From positions 1-20,666 of the forward strand of contig NZ_LLZG01000041.1 of the NCBI RefSeq assembly GCF_001509475.1: 20,666 nt of DNA, read 5' to 3'. The notes under the pieces are model-generated. The model made no database searches, was not told the DNA's origin, and worked only from the letters and a program-made list of their open reading frames with translations. Origin of the DNA: Streptomyces regalis (GTDB lineage: Bacteria; Actinomycetota; Actinomycetes; Streptomycetales; Streptomycetaceae). Position numbers and translations under genes: made by a program. This document shows, one piece after another, positions 6,908 through 13,333 of this stretch (the stretch's first letter is position 1; each line of letters starts with the position of its first letter).

Positions 6908-8059
6908 ATGACTCCTACGACGGAGACCATGGTCGGTATCGGCGGCGCCGCGGAGAGCACCGACATGGTGCTCAACATCGGTCCCCAGCACCCGTCCACG
7001 CACGGCGTGCTGCGCCTCAAGCTCCTCCTGGACGGTGAGCGCATCACGCGCGCGGAGCCGGTGATCGGCTATATGCACCGCGGTGCGGAGAAGCTGTTCG
7101 AGGCCCGCGACTACCGCCAGATCATCATGCTCGCCAACCGCCACGACTGGCTGTCGGCCTTCTCCAACGAGCTGGGCGTCGTCCTCGCCGTGGAGCGCAT
7201 GCTCGGCATGGAGGTGCCCGAGCGGGCGGTGTGGACGCGGACGCTCCTCGCGGAGCTGAACCGGGTGCTCAACCACCTGATGTTCCTGGGGTCGTACCCG
7301 CTGGAGCTGGGCGGGATCACGCCGATCTTCTACGCCTTCACGGAGCGCGAGGAACTCCAGCACGTCATGGAGGAGGTCTCCGGCGGGCGTATGCACTACA
7401 TGTTCAACCGGGTGGGAGGCCTGAAGGAGGACCTGCCGGCCGGCTGGACCACGCGCGCGCGTGCCGCCGTCGCCGACGTACGTTCGCGCATGGACCGCTT
7501 CGACGACCTGGTGCTCGGCAACGAGATCTTCCGCGGGCGCACGCGGGGCGTGGGCGTCCTCGCGCCGGAGACCGTGCACGCGTACGGCGCGAGCGGGCCG
7601 ATCGCGCGTGCCTCGGGCGTCGACTTCGACCTGCGCCGTGACGAGCCCTATCTCGCCTACGGCGAGCTGCAGGACGTCCTGAAGGTGGTCACTCGCGAGG
7701 AGGGCGACTGCCTCGCCCGGTTCGAGTGCCTGCTGGAGCAGACCCACAACGCCCTCGACCTCGCCGACGCCTGCCTGGACCGTCTCGCCGAGCTGCCGCC
7801 CGGGCCGATCAACCAGCGCCTCCCCAAGGTCCTCAAGGCGCCCGAGGGCCACACGTACGCGTGGACCGAGAACCCGCTCGGCATCAACGGCTACTACCTC
7901 GTCAGCAAGGGCGAGAAGACGCCGTACCGGCTCAAGCTGCGCTCGGCGTCGTACAACAACATCCAGGTGCTGGTCGAACTGCTGCCGGGGACGCTGGTCG
8001 CGGACATGGTGGCGATTTTGGGGTCGATGTTCTTCGTGGTGGGGGACATCGACAAGTAG
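6908..8059 (+). CDS. nuoD: Stand-alone NuoD (49-kDa) paralogue of complex I
   Basis: The 383-residue product aligns along its length with the respiratory complex I 49-kDa / NuoD / Nqo4 subunit, which sits in the peripheral arm and forms the quinone site beside iron-sulfur cluster N2. Visible landmarks are [12 protein letters not shown] (His28 and His32), HRGAEK (Arg58), ANRHDW (Arg78, Trp81), GGRMH (His163), [10 protein letters not shown] and a C-terminal GDIDK. The usual quinone-binding tyrosine after that second arginine is a tryptophan here, and the usual C-terminal arginine is a lysine. No other nuo subunit is in the window, so this is not the main complex I operon; I believe Streptomyces carries a separate full nuoA-N locus. 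The ATG at 6908 follows GGGGAG with 9-10 nt spacing; a GTG at 6902 is in frame but too close to it. The gene is convergent with a MidA-family methyltransferase. Confidence 0.9.
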   Translation: MTPTTETMVGIGGAAESTDMVLNIGPQHPSTHGVLRLKLLLDGERITRAEPVIGYMHRGAEKLFEARDYRQIIMLANRHDWLSAFSNELGVVLAVERMLGMEVPERAVWTRTLLAELNRVLNHLMFLGSYPLELGGITPIFYAFTEREELQHVMEEVSGGRMHYMFNRVGGLKEDLPAGWTTRARAAVADVRSRMDRFDDLVLGNEIFRGRTRGVGVLAPETVHAYGASGPIARASGVDFDLRRDEPYLAYGELQDVLKVVTREEGDCLARFECLLEQTHNALDLADACLDRLAELPPGPINQRLPKVLKAPEGHTYAWTENPLGINGYYLVSKGEKTPYRLKLRSASYNNIQVLVELLPGTLVADMVAILGSMFFVVGDIDK

Positions 8060-8097
8060 GGCGGGTCCGACAGGTCAAAGGCGGGTCCGACAGGTCA
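8060..8097. repeat. Two copies of an 18-bp direct repeat between convergent genes
   Basis: GGCGGGTCCGACAGGTCA occurs at 8060-8077 and again at 8080-8097, separated by 2 bp. The first copy starts just after the nuoD stop and the second contains the stop codon (8095-8097) of the convergent methyltransferase. Neither copy forms an obvious hairpin. Confidence 0.9.
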
Positions 8098-9138
8098 GGC
8101 GAGTGGTTCGAGTGGGTTCGGAATTCCAACCGGCTGGACCAGCCACCCGAAGTCCCCGAGCCCGCCTGTCGCGGTGAGTTCGGTGGCTTCTCCTGCGGTC
8201 GCGAGGGCGCGTACGTACTCGGCCGGGCGCGTGGAGGCCAGCTCGAGCGAGGGGCGTGTGCCTGAGATGCCCAAGGTGTGCAACGCCTCGCGCTGGGACA
8301 CCAGGCGCGCGCCGGACAGCGCACACGCCGTCGCGCACGCGTCCAGGGCGACATGCGCCGTGATGTCGCAGGAACCGTCCGGCACGGGCGCCGTCTCCCG
8401 CCCCTCGCGGAAGCCGGTGAGCGTCCCGAAGGGCGGCCGGGCCGGCGCCGTGTGCGCGTAGTCCACGGCGATCGCGAGCCCCCGCTCCAGTGCCGAGACG
8501 GCGGCAGCCCAGGCCTCGTCCCGCGGCAGCCCGATCTCGGCCCGGAGCCCTTCGCCTTCCTCGTCTTCCTCGGCCTCCGTACCCTGCGCACGCCCCAGCG
8601 GCCACCACCGCTCCAGCCACTCCGCCTCCGCGCCCACGACCGGCTCCCCGAGGCGCTCGGTGCCGTCCCGTCGTACGAGGACCCGGCGGGGTACGCCCAT
8701 GGAGTCCACCTCCGTGACCTCCACGGGGATGTTGTCCAGCCACTCGTTGGCGAACAGCAGGCCCGAGATCCGCTGTGGCGGCTGGGGCAGCCACTCGATC
8801 CGGTGATCCAGGGTTTCCGGGCGGTCGGCGACCTCGACGGCGTACGCACGCGTGCGTGCCGCCACCTCGGCGGGGAGGGCGGCCAGTACGCGGGTGACCA
8901 GTTCGCCCCGCCCTGCCGCCATGTCCACGAAGTCGAGGACCGCGGGCCGGCCCAGAGCCTCGTCGACCCGGCACAGCAGCCGGGCCACGGCACCGGCGAA
9001 GAGCGGCGACGCATGGACGGACGTACGGAAGTGGCCGGCCGGTCCCTCGGGGCGGCGATAGAAGCCGTCCGGCCCGTACAGGGCGGCTTCCGTTGCCGCG
9101 CGCCACCCGAGCCACTCGTCCGTCGTCTCTGCTGTCAC
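8095..9138 (-). CDS. MidA/NDUFAF7-family SAM-dependent protein methyltransferase
   Basis: The 347-residue product matches the MidA (COG1565, DUF185) family. It has the N-terminal YGPDGFY and [13 protein letters not shown] signature (21-48), a SAM-binding loop DMAAGRGEL (72-80), the family motif [11 protein letters not shown] (130-140), AVDYAH (224-229) and [10 protein letters not shown]...CDITAHV (238-263). The mitochondrial member NDUFAF7 dimethylates an arginine of NDUFS2, the 49-kDa complex I subunit, and is needed for complex I assembly. Here the gene directly adjoins a NuoD paralogue in convergent orientation. An acidic insert (188-197) interrupts the C-terminal half. The GTG start at 9138 has TAGCCT ending 6 nt upstream and no Shine-Dalgarno, so the mRNA is probably leaderless. 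The substrate assignment is inference. Confidence 0.88.
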   Translation of the reverse strand: MTAETTDEWLGWRAATEAALYGPDGFYRRPEGPAGHFRTSVHASPLFAGAVARLLCRVDEALGRPAVLDFVDMAAGRGELVTRVLAALPAEVAARTRAYAVEVADRPETLDHRIEWLPQPPQRISGLLFANEWLDNIPVEVTEVDSMGVPRRVLVRRDGTERLGEPVVGAEAEWLERWWPLGRAQGTEAEEDEEGEGLRAEIGLPRDEAWAAAVSALERGLAIAVDYAHTAPARPPFGTLTGFREGRETAPVPDGSCDITAHVALDACATACALSGARLVSQREALHTLGISGTRPSLELASTRPAEYVRALATAGEATELTATGGLGDFGWLVQPVGIPNPLEPLA

Positions 9139-9144
9139 CGGCCC

Positions 9145-9150
9145 AGGCTA
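9145..9150 (-). promoter_or_regulatory. -10 hexamer of a predicted leaderless promoter (methyltransferase)
   Basis: On the minus strand TAGCCT is followed by GGGCCG and then the GTG start, a 6-nt gap. No ribosome binding site lies between. No clear -35 is visible. Confidence 0.5.
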
Positions 9151-9216
9151 AGCGCACAGGAGAACGCAGCCTCCACCTTGCGGAGTACGCGCGCGTGGTG
9201 CGGATCGGCCCTCCGG

Positions 9217-9249
9217 TTGACCCCTGCACGCATCTCGCTTCCCTACGCT
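9217..9249 (+). promoter_or_regulatory. Predicted leaderless promoter of the sensor kinase gene
   Basis: TACGCT (9244-9249) ends 7 nt before the GTG at 9257. A good -35-like TTGACC lies at 9217-9222, but the 21-nt spacing is longer than usual, so it may not be the functional -35. No Shine-Dalgarno precedes the GTG. Confidence 0.45.
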
Positions 9250-9256
9250 GGGTTAC

Positions 9257-10471
9257 GTGCAGCGCCTCTATGACTTCCTCCGCAGGCACCCGACAGGGGT
9301 CGACACCTTCTGGGCCGTCCTTCTCTTCGGGATCTCTGTGATGAGCACGGCCGTCCAGGAGGAGGCCGGGCAGGAGGTTCGGGGCACCCGGTCCGCGGCG
9401 CTCGTCGTCCCGGTCGTCCTCCTGTTGTGCCTGGTCATCGCACTGCGCCGGCGTATGCCGGAGAAGATGCTGCTGCTGGCCATCGGCGTCGGGGTGGCGC
9501 AGCTGGTACTGGACGTGTCGACGACGGCCGCCAACTTCGCCTTCCTGGTGATCACCTACACCGTCGCCGCGACCGGCGCCCGCTGGGCCTCCCGGCTCGC
9601 ACTGGCCGTCGGACTGGGCGCGGCACCCTTGGCGCAGCTGCGCTGGCCGGAGAACGACTCGAGCATCCTGGGCACCGTGGCCCTGATGATCTTCATGACG
9701 GTGCCGTTCGCGCTCGCCTGGGTGCTCGGCGACTCGATCCGCACCCGCCGCGCGTACTACGAGCAGCTCGAGGAGCGCGCGACCCGGCTCGAAAAGGAGC
9801 GCGAGGCGCAGGCCAAGGTCGCGGTCGCCGCCGAACGCGCCCGGATCGCGCGCGAGCTGCACGATGTCGTCGCGCACAACGTCTCGGTGATGGTGGTGCA
9901 GGCCGACGGCGCCGCCTACGTCCTCGACGCCGCCCCGGACCAGGCCAAGAAGGCCCTGGAGACCATCTCCTCCACCGGCCGCCAGGCCCTCGCCGAGATG
10001 CGCCGCCTGCTCGGGGTGCTGCGCACCGGCGAGCACCAGGAGGGCGGCGAGTACGTCCCGCAGCCCGACGTCGAGCAGATCGACGAGCTCATCCAGCAGT
10101 GCCGCACCTCCGGCCTGCCGGTCGACTTCAAGGTCGAGGGCACCCCGCGCCCGCTGCCCAGCGGCGTCGAGCTGACGGCGTACCGCATCGTGCAGGAGGC
10201 GCTCACCAACACCCGCAAGCACGGCGGGCCGAACGCCGGCGCGAGCGTGCGCCTGGTCTACTTCGACGACGGTCTCGGCCTGCTCGTCGAGGACGACGGC
10301 AAGGGAGCCCCGCACGAGCTGTACGAGGAGGGTGGTGCCGACGGCCAGGGGCACGGCCTGATCGGTATGCGCGAGCGGGTCGGCATGGTCGGCGGCACCC
10401 TGGACGCGGGGCCGCGCCCGGGCGGAGGATTCCGCATCAGTGCGCTGCTGCCCCTCAAACCAGCACACTGA
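9257..10471 (+). CDS. Two-component sensor histidine kinase, NarL-partner type (HisKA_3)
   Basis: The 404-residue protein has about four hydrophobic segments in its first 160 residues (about 18-32, 47-63, 70-86 plus 93-106, and 137-157) with little extracellular loop sequence, suggesting sensing within or at the membrane. A linker coiled coil (165-190) leads to the HisKA_3 dimerisation domain with phosphoacceptor His202 in ARELHDVVAHNVS. The ATP-binding domain has the N box QEALTN (313-318), VEDDGKG (344-350) and GHGLIGMRERV (365-375). It should autophosphorylate and pass phosphate to the response regulator encoded 98 bp downstream. The signal is unknown. The start is the GTG at 9257, supported by its leaderless -10 placement. 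Confidence 0.92.
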   Translation: MQRLYDFLRRHPTGVDTFWAVLLFGISVMSTAVQEEAGQEVRGTRSAALVVPVVLLLCLVIALRRRMPEKMLLLAIGVGVAQLVLDVSTTAANFAFLVITYTVAATGARWASRLALAVGLGAAPLAQLRWPENDSSILGTVALMIFMTVPFALAWVLGDSIRTRRAYYEQLEERATRLEKEREAQAKVAVAAERARIARELHDVVAHNVSVMVVQADGAAYVLDAAPDQAKKALETISSTGRQALAEMRRLLGVLRTGEHQEGGEYVPQPDVEQIDELIQQCRTSGLPVDFKVEGTPRPLPSGVELTAYRIVQEALTNTRKHGGPNAGASVRLVYFDDGLGLLVEDDGKGAPHELYEEGGADGQGHGLIGMRERVGMVGGTLDAGPRPGGGFRISALLPLKPAH

Positions 10472-10489
10472 CCTTGAGCATGTCCTTTG

Positions 10490-10539
10490 TTGACACCTGT
10501 AACGCCCCTGTAGAACGCCCCGCAGAACCCCCCTGTAGA
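10490..10539 (+). promoter_or_regulatory. Possible internal promoter and repeats upstream of the response regulator
   Basis: The 98-bp gap between kinase and regulator contains TTGACA (10490-10495) with TAGAAC (10511-10516) 15 bp downstream, a slightly short-spaced promoter-like pair. CCCCTGTAGA occurs twice, at 10505-10514 and 10530-10539, with a degenerate CCCCGCAGAA between them, giving three similar boxes about 12-13 bp apart. This suggests separate transcription of the regulator, possibly under autoregulation. Confidence 0.35.
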
Positions 10540-10569
10540 CGGATACGGAAGACACGGAAGAGGACCCCG

Positions 10570-11241
10570 ATGACGATCCGCGTGATGCTCGTCGACGACC
10601 AGGTGCTGCTGCGCACCGGGTTCCGGATGGTGCTCGCCGCCCAGCCGGACATGGAGGTCGTCGCGGAAGCGGGCGACGGTGTCGAGGCCCTCCAGGTGCT
10701 GCGCTCGACCCCCGTCGACGTCGTGCTGATGGACGTGCGCATGCCGAAGCTGGACGGCGTGGAGACCACCCGCCGCATCTGCTCGGAGCCCGAACCGCCC
10801 AAGGTGCTGATCCTGACCACCTTCGACCTCGACGAGTACGCCTTCTCCGGGCTGAAGGCCGGCGCCTCCGGCTTCATGCTCAAGGACGTGCCGCCCGGCG
10901 AGCTCCTCGGCGCCATCCGCTCCGTGCACAGCGGCGACGCGGTGGTGGCCCCGTCGACGACCCGGCGGCTCCTGGACCGGTTCGCCCCCATGCTGCCCTC
11001 CGCCGGCAAGGAGCCCCAGCACAAGGAGCTGGAACGGCTCACCGACCGCGAGCGCGAGGTCATGGTGCTGGTCGCGCAGGGCCTGTCCAACGGCGAGATC
11101 GCCGCCCGGCTGGTGCTGTCCGAGGCGACGGTGAAGACCCACGTCGGCCGCATCCTGACCAAGCTGGGGCTGCGCGACCGCGTGCAGGTGGTGGTCCTGG
11201 CCTACGAGACGGGGCTGGTCCGGGCCGGCGGACACGGCTGA
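10570..11241 (+). CDS. NarL/LuxR-family response regulator
   Basis: The 223-residue protein has an N-terminal receiver domain (about 3-118) with acidic residues Asp9 and Asp10, phosphoacceptor Asp55 in LMDVRMP, Thr83/Thr84 and Lys105 in FMLKD. A C-terminal LuxR-type helix-turn-helix (about 155-215) includes LTDREREVMVLVAQGLSN and SEATVKTHVGRILTKLG. It is the cognate DNA-binding partner of the upstream kinase. The ATG at 10570 is preceded by a purine-rich GGAAGAGGA, a good ribosome binding site. Upstream in-frame sequence is open but is only the shadow of the kinase gene. Its target genes cannot be told from sequence. Confidence 0.93.
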   Translation: MTIRVMLVDDQVLLRTGFRMVLAAQPDMEVVAEAGDGVEALQVLRSTPVDVVLMDVRMPKLDGVETTRRICSEPEPPKVLILTTFDLDEYAFSGLKAGASGFMLKDVPPGELLGAIRSVHSGDAVVAPSTTRRLLDRFAPMLPSAGKEPQHKELERLTDREREVMVLVAQGLSNGEIAARLVLSEATVKTHVGRILTKLGLRDRVQVVVLAYETGLVRAGGHG

Positions 11242-11244
11242 GCA

Positions 11245-11263
11245 CGGCCGGCGGGTGCGGCCG
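11245..11263 (+). terminator. GC-rich hairpin after the response regulator
   Basis: CGGCCG (11245-11250) and CGGCCG (11258-11263) can pair across a 7-nt loop, starting 3 bp after the stop codon. There is no T tract, which is common for terminators in this group. It is the only hairpin I see between the regulator and the next gene. Confidence 0.4.
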
Positions 11264-11299
11264 AGACCGTGGCGTCACCCGCGTGTGACCGGCGCACAC

Positions 11300-11305
11300 T
11301 AGGGT
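11300..11305 (+). promoter_or_regulatory. -10 hexamer of a predicted leaderless promoter (TmrB-like gene)
   Basis: TAGGGT is followed by 6 nt (CTGCGC) and the ATG at 11312. There is no Shine-Dalgarno sequence, and the P-loop begins 7 residues into the protein, so a later start is impossible. Confidence 0.55.
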
Positions 11306-11311
11306 CTGCGC

Positions 11312-11944
11312 ATGCTCCTGTGGATCAACGGCCCCTTCGGGGGCGGCAAGACACAGACCGCACACGAGATCCAGCGCCGCCTGCCCGGCAGTGTCATCTG
11401 CGACCCCGAACACCCCGGTTTCGGTCTGCGCCGCATGCTTCCGCCCGAACTGCGCGGAGACTTCCAGGACTTGGCGTCCTGGCGGCAGGGCGTCGTCGAG
11501 GTCCTCGACCTCGCCCTCACCAAGCACGACGGCGTGGTGATCGCCCCCATGACGGTCACCAACCCCGACTACTTCGCCGAGACGGTCGGCCGGCTGAGCG
11601 AACTCGGCCACGACGTACGGCACTTCACGCTCCTCGCCGAGCGTGAGACCGTCCTGAAGCGGCTGCGCGAGCGTGGTTTCGGGCACCTCCTTCGGTACGT
11701 CGCCGGGAAGAACGCCGCGCTGCGCCGCGAGACTTGGGCCGTGCAGCAGCTCGACCACTGTCTGGAGCGGCTGCGTGAGCCGGAGTTCGCCGAGCACCTG
11801 TGGACGGACCACTCGACCGTGCCGAAGACGGCGGACCGCATCGCTGTCCTGGCCGGGCTGACACTCCGGTCGAACAACGAGGGCACGCTGCGGACTCGGC
11901 TGCGGCAGGTGGGGGTCGGGATCAGGCACATCCGGTTCGACTGA
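11312..11944 (+). CDS. tmrB: TmrB-like P-loop ATP-binding protein
   Basis: The 210-residue protein opens with MLLWINGPFGGGKTQTA, a Walker A motif (Gly7 to Thr14) at the very N-terminus. It continues with CDPEHPGFGLRRMLP, VIAPMTVTNPDYF, LSELGHDVRHFTLLA and RRETWAVQQLDHC. This order and spacing match Bacillus TmrB, the tunicamycin-resistance protein, as I remember it. TmrB is ATP-binding and membrane-associated; how it confers resistance is not fully settled, so tunicamycin resistance here is only a possibility. Other members of this kinase-like family may act on small molecules. The stop lies 3 bp from the stop of the convergent ArsR-type regulator. Confidence 0.82.
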   Translation: MLLWINGPFGGGKTQTAHEIQRRLPGSVICDPEHPGFGLRRMLPPELRGDFQDLASWRQGVVEVLDLALTKHDGVVIAPMTVTNPDYFAETVGRLSELGHDVRHFTLLAERETVLKRLRERGFGHLLRYVAGKNAALRRETWAVQQLDHCLERLREPEFAEHLWTDHSTVPKTADRIAVLAGLTLRSNNEGTLRTRLRQVGVGIRHIRFD

Positions 11945-11947
11945 CGG

Positions 11948-13045
11948 TCACCTCAGGAGCGCTTCGAGGAAGTCACTGCCGAGCCGAGCGACCGCGGTGG
12001 CGTCCAACTGGTGCAGGACGTACCGCCCCCGCCGGCGGGTGGTGATCAGGCCCGCCTTCTTCAGGACGCTCACGTGCCGGGATATCTCGGGCGCGGTCAT
12101 GCCGTGGATCTGGACGAGTTCGCTCGTGGTGTACGTGCTGCGGGCGAGGCTGCGGCAGAGCTGCATCCGCACCGGGTGGGACAGGGCGGTCATCCTCAGG
12201 GTCAGCTGGTCGACCGAAGGTGGCGCGGCGAGCCCGGGGGAGCCGACCGGGTAGTGCAGCACCGGTTGCCAACCGTGCCGATCCAGCACCTGCAGATGCG
12301 GCCAGCCCAGGCTCGTCGGCACGAGCAGCAGGCTGCTGTCCTTGATGACGGTGTGGCCCAGGCGCAGCTTGTCGATGGTGACCCTGTTGGCGGCCTCGTC
12401 GACGCTCACCGCCGGGGACACCGCGGTCAGTGCCCCGGTCAGCCCCTTGTGCCGCAGAAGGTCGGTCTTGCGGCGGGCGTCCGCCGCGAGCTGGTAGCGC
12501 AGCCGGGACCAGGCGTCCGCGAAGAACGCCTCGTCGCAGTCCTCCAGGAACTGCCGCAGCCAGGCCCGGATGCGCGGCGGATCATCGAGCAGCCGCCGGC
12601 TGAACCGCAGCTGCTGCGGCCCGCGCGCGGCGGCCAGCTCCAGAGCGCGTTGGCGCAGCTCCGCGTCGGCCGGCACGGAAGGTCCCTGCGTGGTTGACGG
12701 AAGCGTGCACGTGAACTCCAGGGCGGCGTCCACGAACTGCTCGTCCGTCAGCTTGTCCAGCAGGTCCAGCTCCTCGGCGAGCGTCGCGCCGGGCAGCGCT
12801 CCGCCCGGGATGCCCGCGTAGGGCAGGAACAGATCCGAGAACGTCGTCCGCCACAGGAAGTCGGCCTCGCACATCCGGTCGGCCAGGTGCGGATCGAGCC
12901 GGGCGGTGGCACTCGTCGCCCAGCCTTGCAGGCCCGGATGATGCCCCGGCTCCGACAGCGCGTGCAGCGCCATGCCGAGCTCGGCCAGGGGCGAGGGAAC
13001 GACGGCTACCCTCTCCGGCCGCAGCCCCGCGATGTCGATGCTCAC
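11948..13045 (-). CDS. ArsR-type winged-helix regulator with a DUF5937-like N-terminal domain
   Basis: The roughly 365-residue protein has an uncharacterised N-terminal region (about 1-270) and a C-terminal ArsR/HTH_20-type DNA-binding domain recognisable from LTLRMTALSHPVRMQLCRSL, SELVQIHGMTAPEISRHVSVLKKAG and the wing TTRRRGRYVLHQLD. No clear metal-binding cysteine motif is visible, so it is unlikely to be a classical metal sensor. The large N-terminal domain may bind a ligand. I chose the GTG at 13045 because GAGGG lies 7 nt upstream of it; an ATG at 13051 (only 1 nt from that GAGGG) and a GTG at 13066 are in frame. A perfect inverted repeat lies just upstream of its start, the expected place for autoregulation. 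Confidence 0.82.
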   Translation of the reverse strand: MSIDIAGLRPERVAVVPSPLAELGMALHALSEPGHHPGLQGWATSATARLDPHLADRMCEADFLWRTTFSDLFLPYAGIPGGALPGATLAEELDLLDKLTDEQFVDAALEFTCTLPSTTQGPSVPADAELRQRALELAAARGPQQLRFSRRLLDDPPRIRAWLRQFLEDCDEAFFADAWSRLRYQLAADARRKTDLLRHKGLTGALTAVSPAVSVDEAANRVTIDKLRLGHTVIKDSSLLLVPTSLGWPHLQVLDRHGWQPVLHYPVGSPGLAAPPSVDQLTLRMTALSHPVRMQLCRSLARSTYTTSELVQIHGMTAPEISRHVSVLKKAGLITTRRRGRYVLHQLDATAVARLGSDFLEALLR

Positions 13046-13086
13046 GCTCATGCCCTCATGGTGCACCCCGCCACTGACAACGCCTC

Positions 13087-13115
13087 CGTCGATTGACGGG
13101 AGCCGTCAATCGACG
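13087..13115. promoter_or_regulatory. Perfect 12-bp inverted repeat, candidate operator
   Basis: CGTCGATTGACG, a 5-nt spacer GGAGC, and CGTCAATCGACG form a perfect dyad of 29 bp. It lies 42-70 bp upstream of the regulator's GTG and 81-109 bp upstream of the divergent small ORF. Both arms contain TTGACG, a -35-like hexamer facing each direction. A symmetric site in a divergent intergenic region beside a helix-turn-helix gene is a typical autoregulatory operator. Confidence 0.6.
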
Positions 13116-13195
13116 CGACGTGACGGCCGGGCCGACGCAACCTGGGAGGTCTCCGAAGTCTCCCGCGTCTCCTACGTCCGAGAAGGCGACCCGCC

Positions 13196-13333
13196 ATGAG
13201 CATCACGCAGCACCACCTCCTCGATGCCTACCGTGCCCAGCGGCTCGGCGAGCCCGCCCCGCCCGCGCCCGGCATCCACGATTGGCAGGCCCTGCGCCGG
13301 TGGCTGCATCTGAGGCCGCGTTCTACTTGCTGA
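13196..13333 (+). pseudogene. Small ORF, probably a truncated remnant of a gene divergent from the ArsR-type regulator
   Basis: The frame encodes 45 residues beginning MSITQHHLLDAYRA. It has a good ribosome binding site (AGAAGG, 13181-13186, 9 nt before the ATG) and strongly GC-biased third positions up to about codon 37. After that the codons turn ordinary (CAT, CGT, TCT, ACT), and the tail runs over the 3' end of the opposing threonine-aldolase-like gene. This pattern suggests the original gene was cut by a deletion near 13305-13320 that joined it to the neighbouring gene. I recognise no family. An intact small protein gene is possible but less likely. Confidence 0.5.

Noticed and set aside
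6328..7047. Longer start for the small PH protein at 7047
   Set aside because: The extra 57 residues lie entirely over the opposing nuoD start and have no hydrophobic or domain character; the ATG at 6876 has a fitting -10 element.
6908..8059. NuoD-like gene as a hydrogenase large subunit
   Set aside because: No N- or C-terminal CxxC nickel-ligand pairs are present; [12 protein letters not shown] and KEDLP are complex I features.
8075..10555. Long minus-strand open frame of 826 codons over the methyltransferase and kinase genes
   Set aside because: It runs antisense through the kinase and out of frame through the methyltransferase, and has no recognisable motif.
9427..10569. Extension of the response regulator frame upstream to 9427 (fused 604-codon ORF)
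   Set aside because: The upstream part is the shadow of the kinase gene in another frame; the receiver domain starts right after the ATG at 10570, which has a good ribosome binding site.
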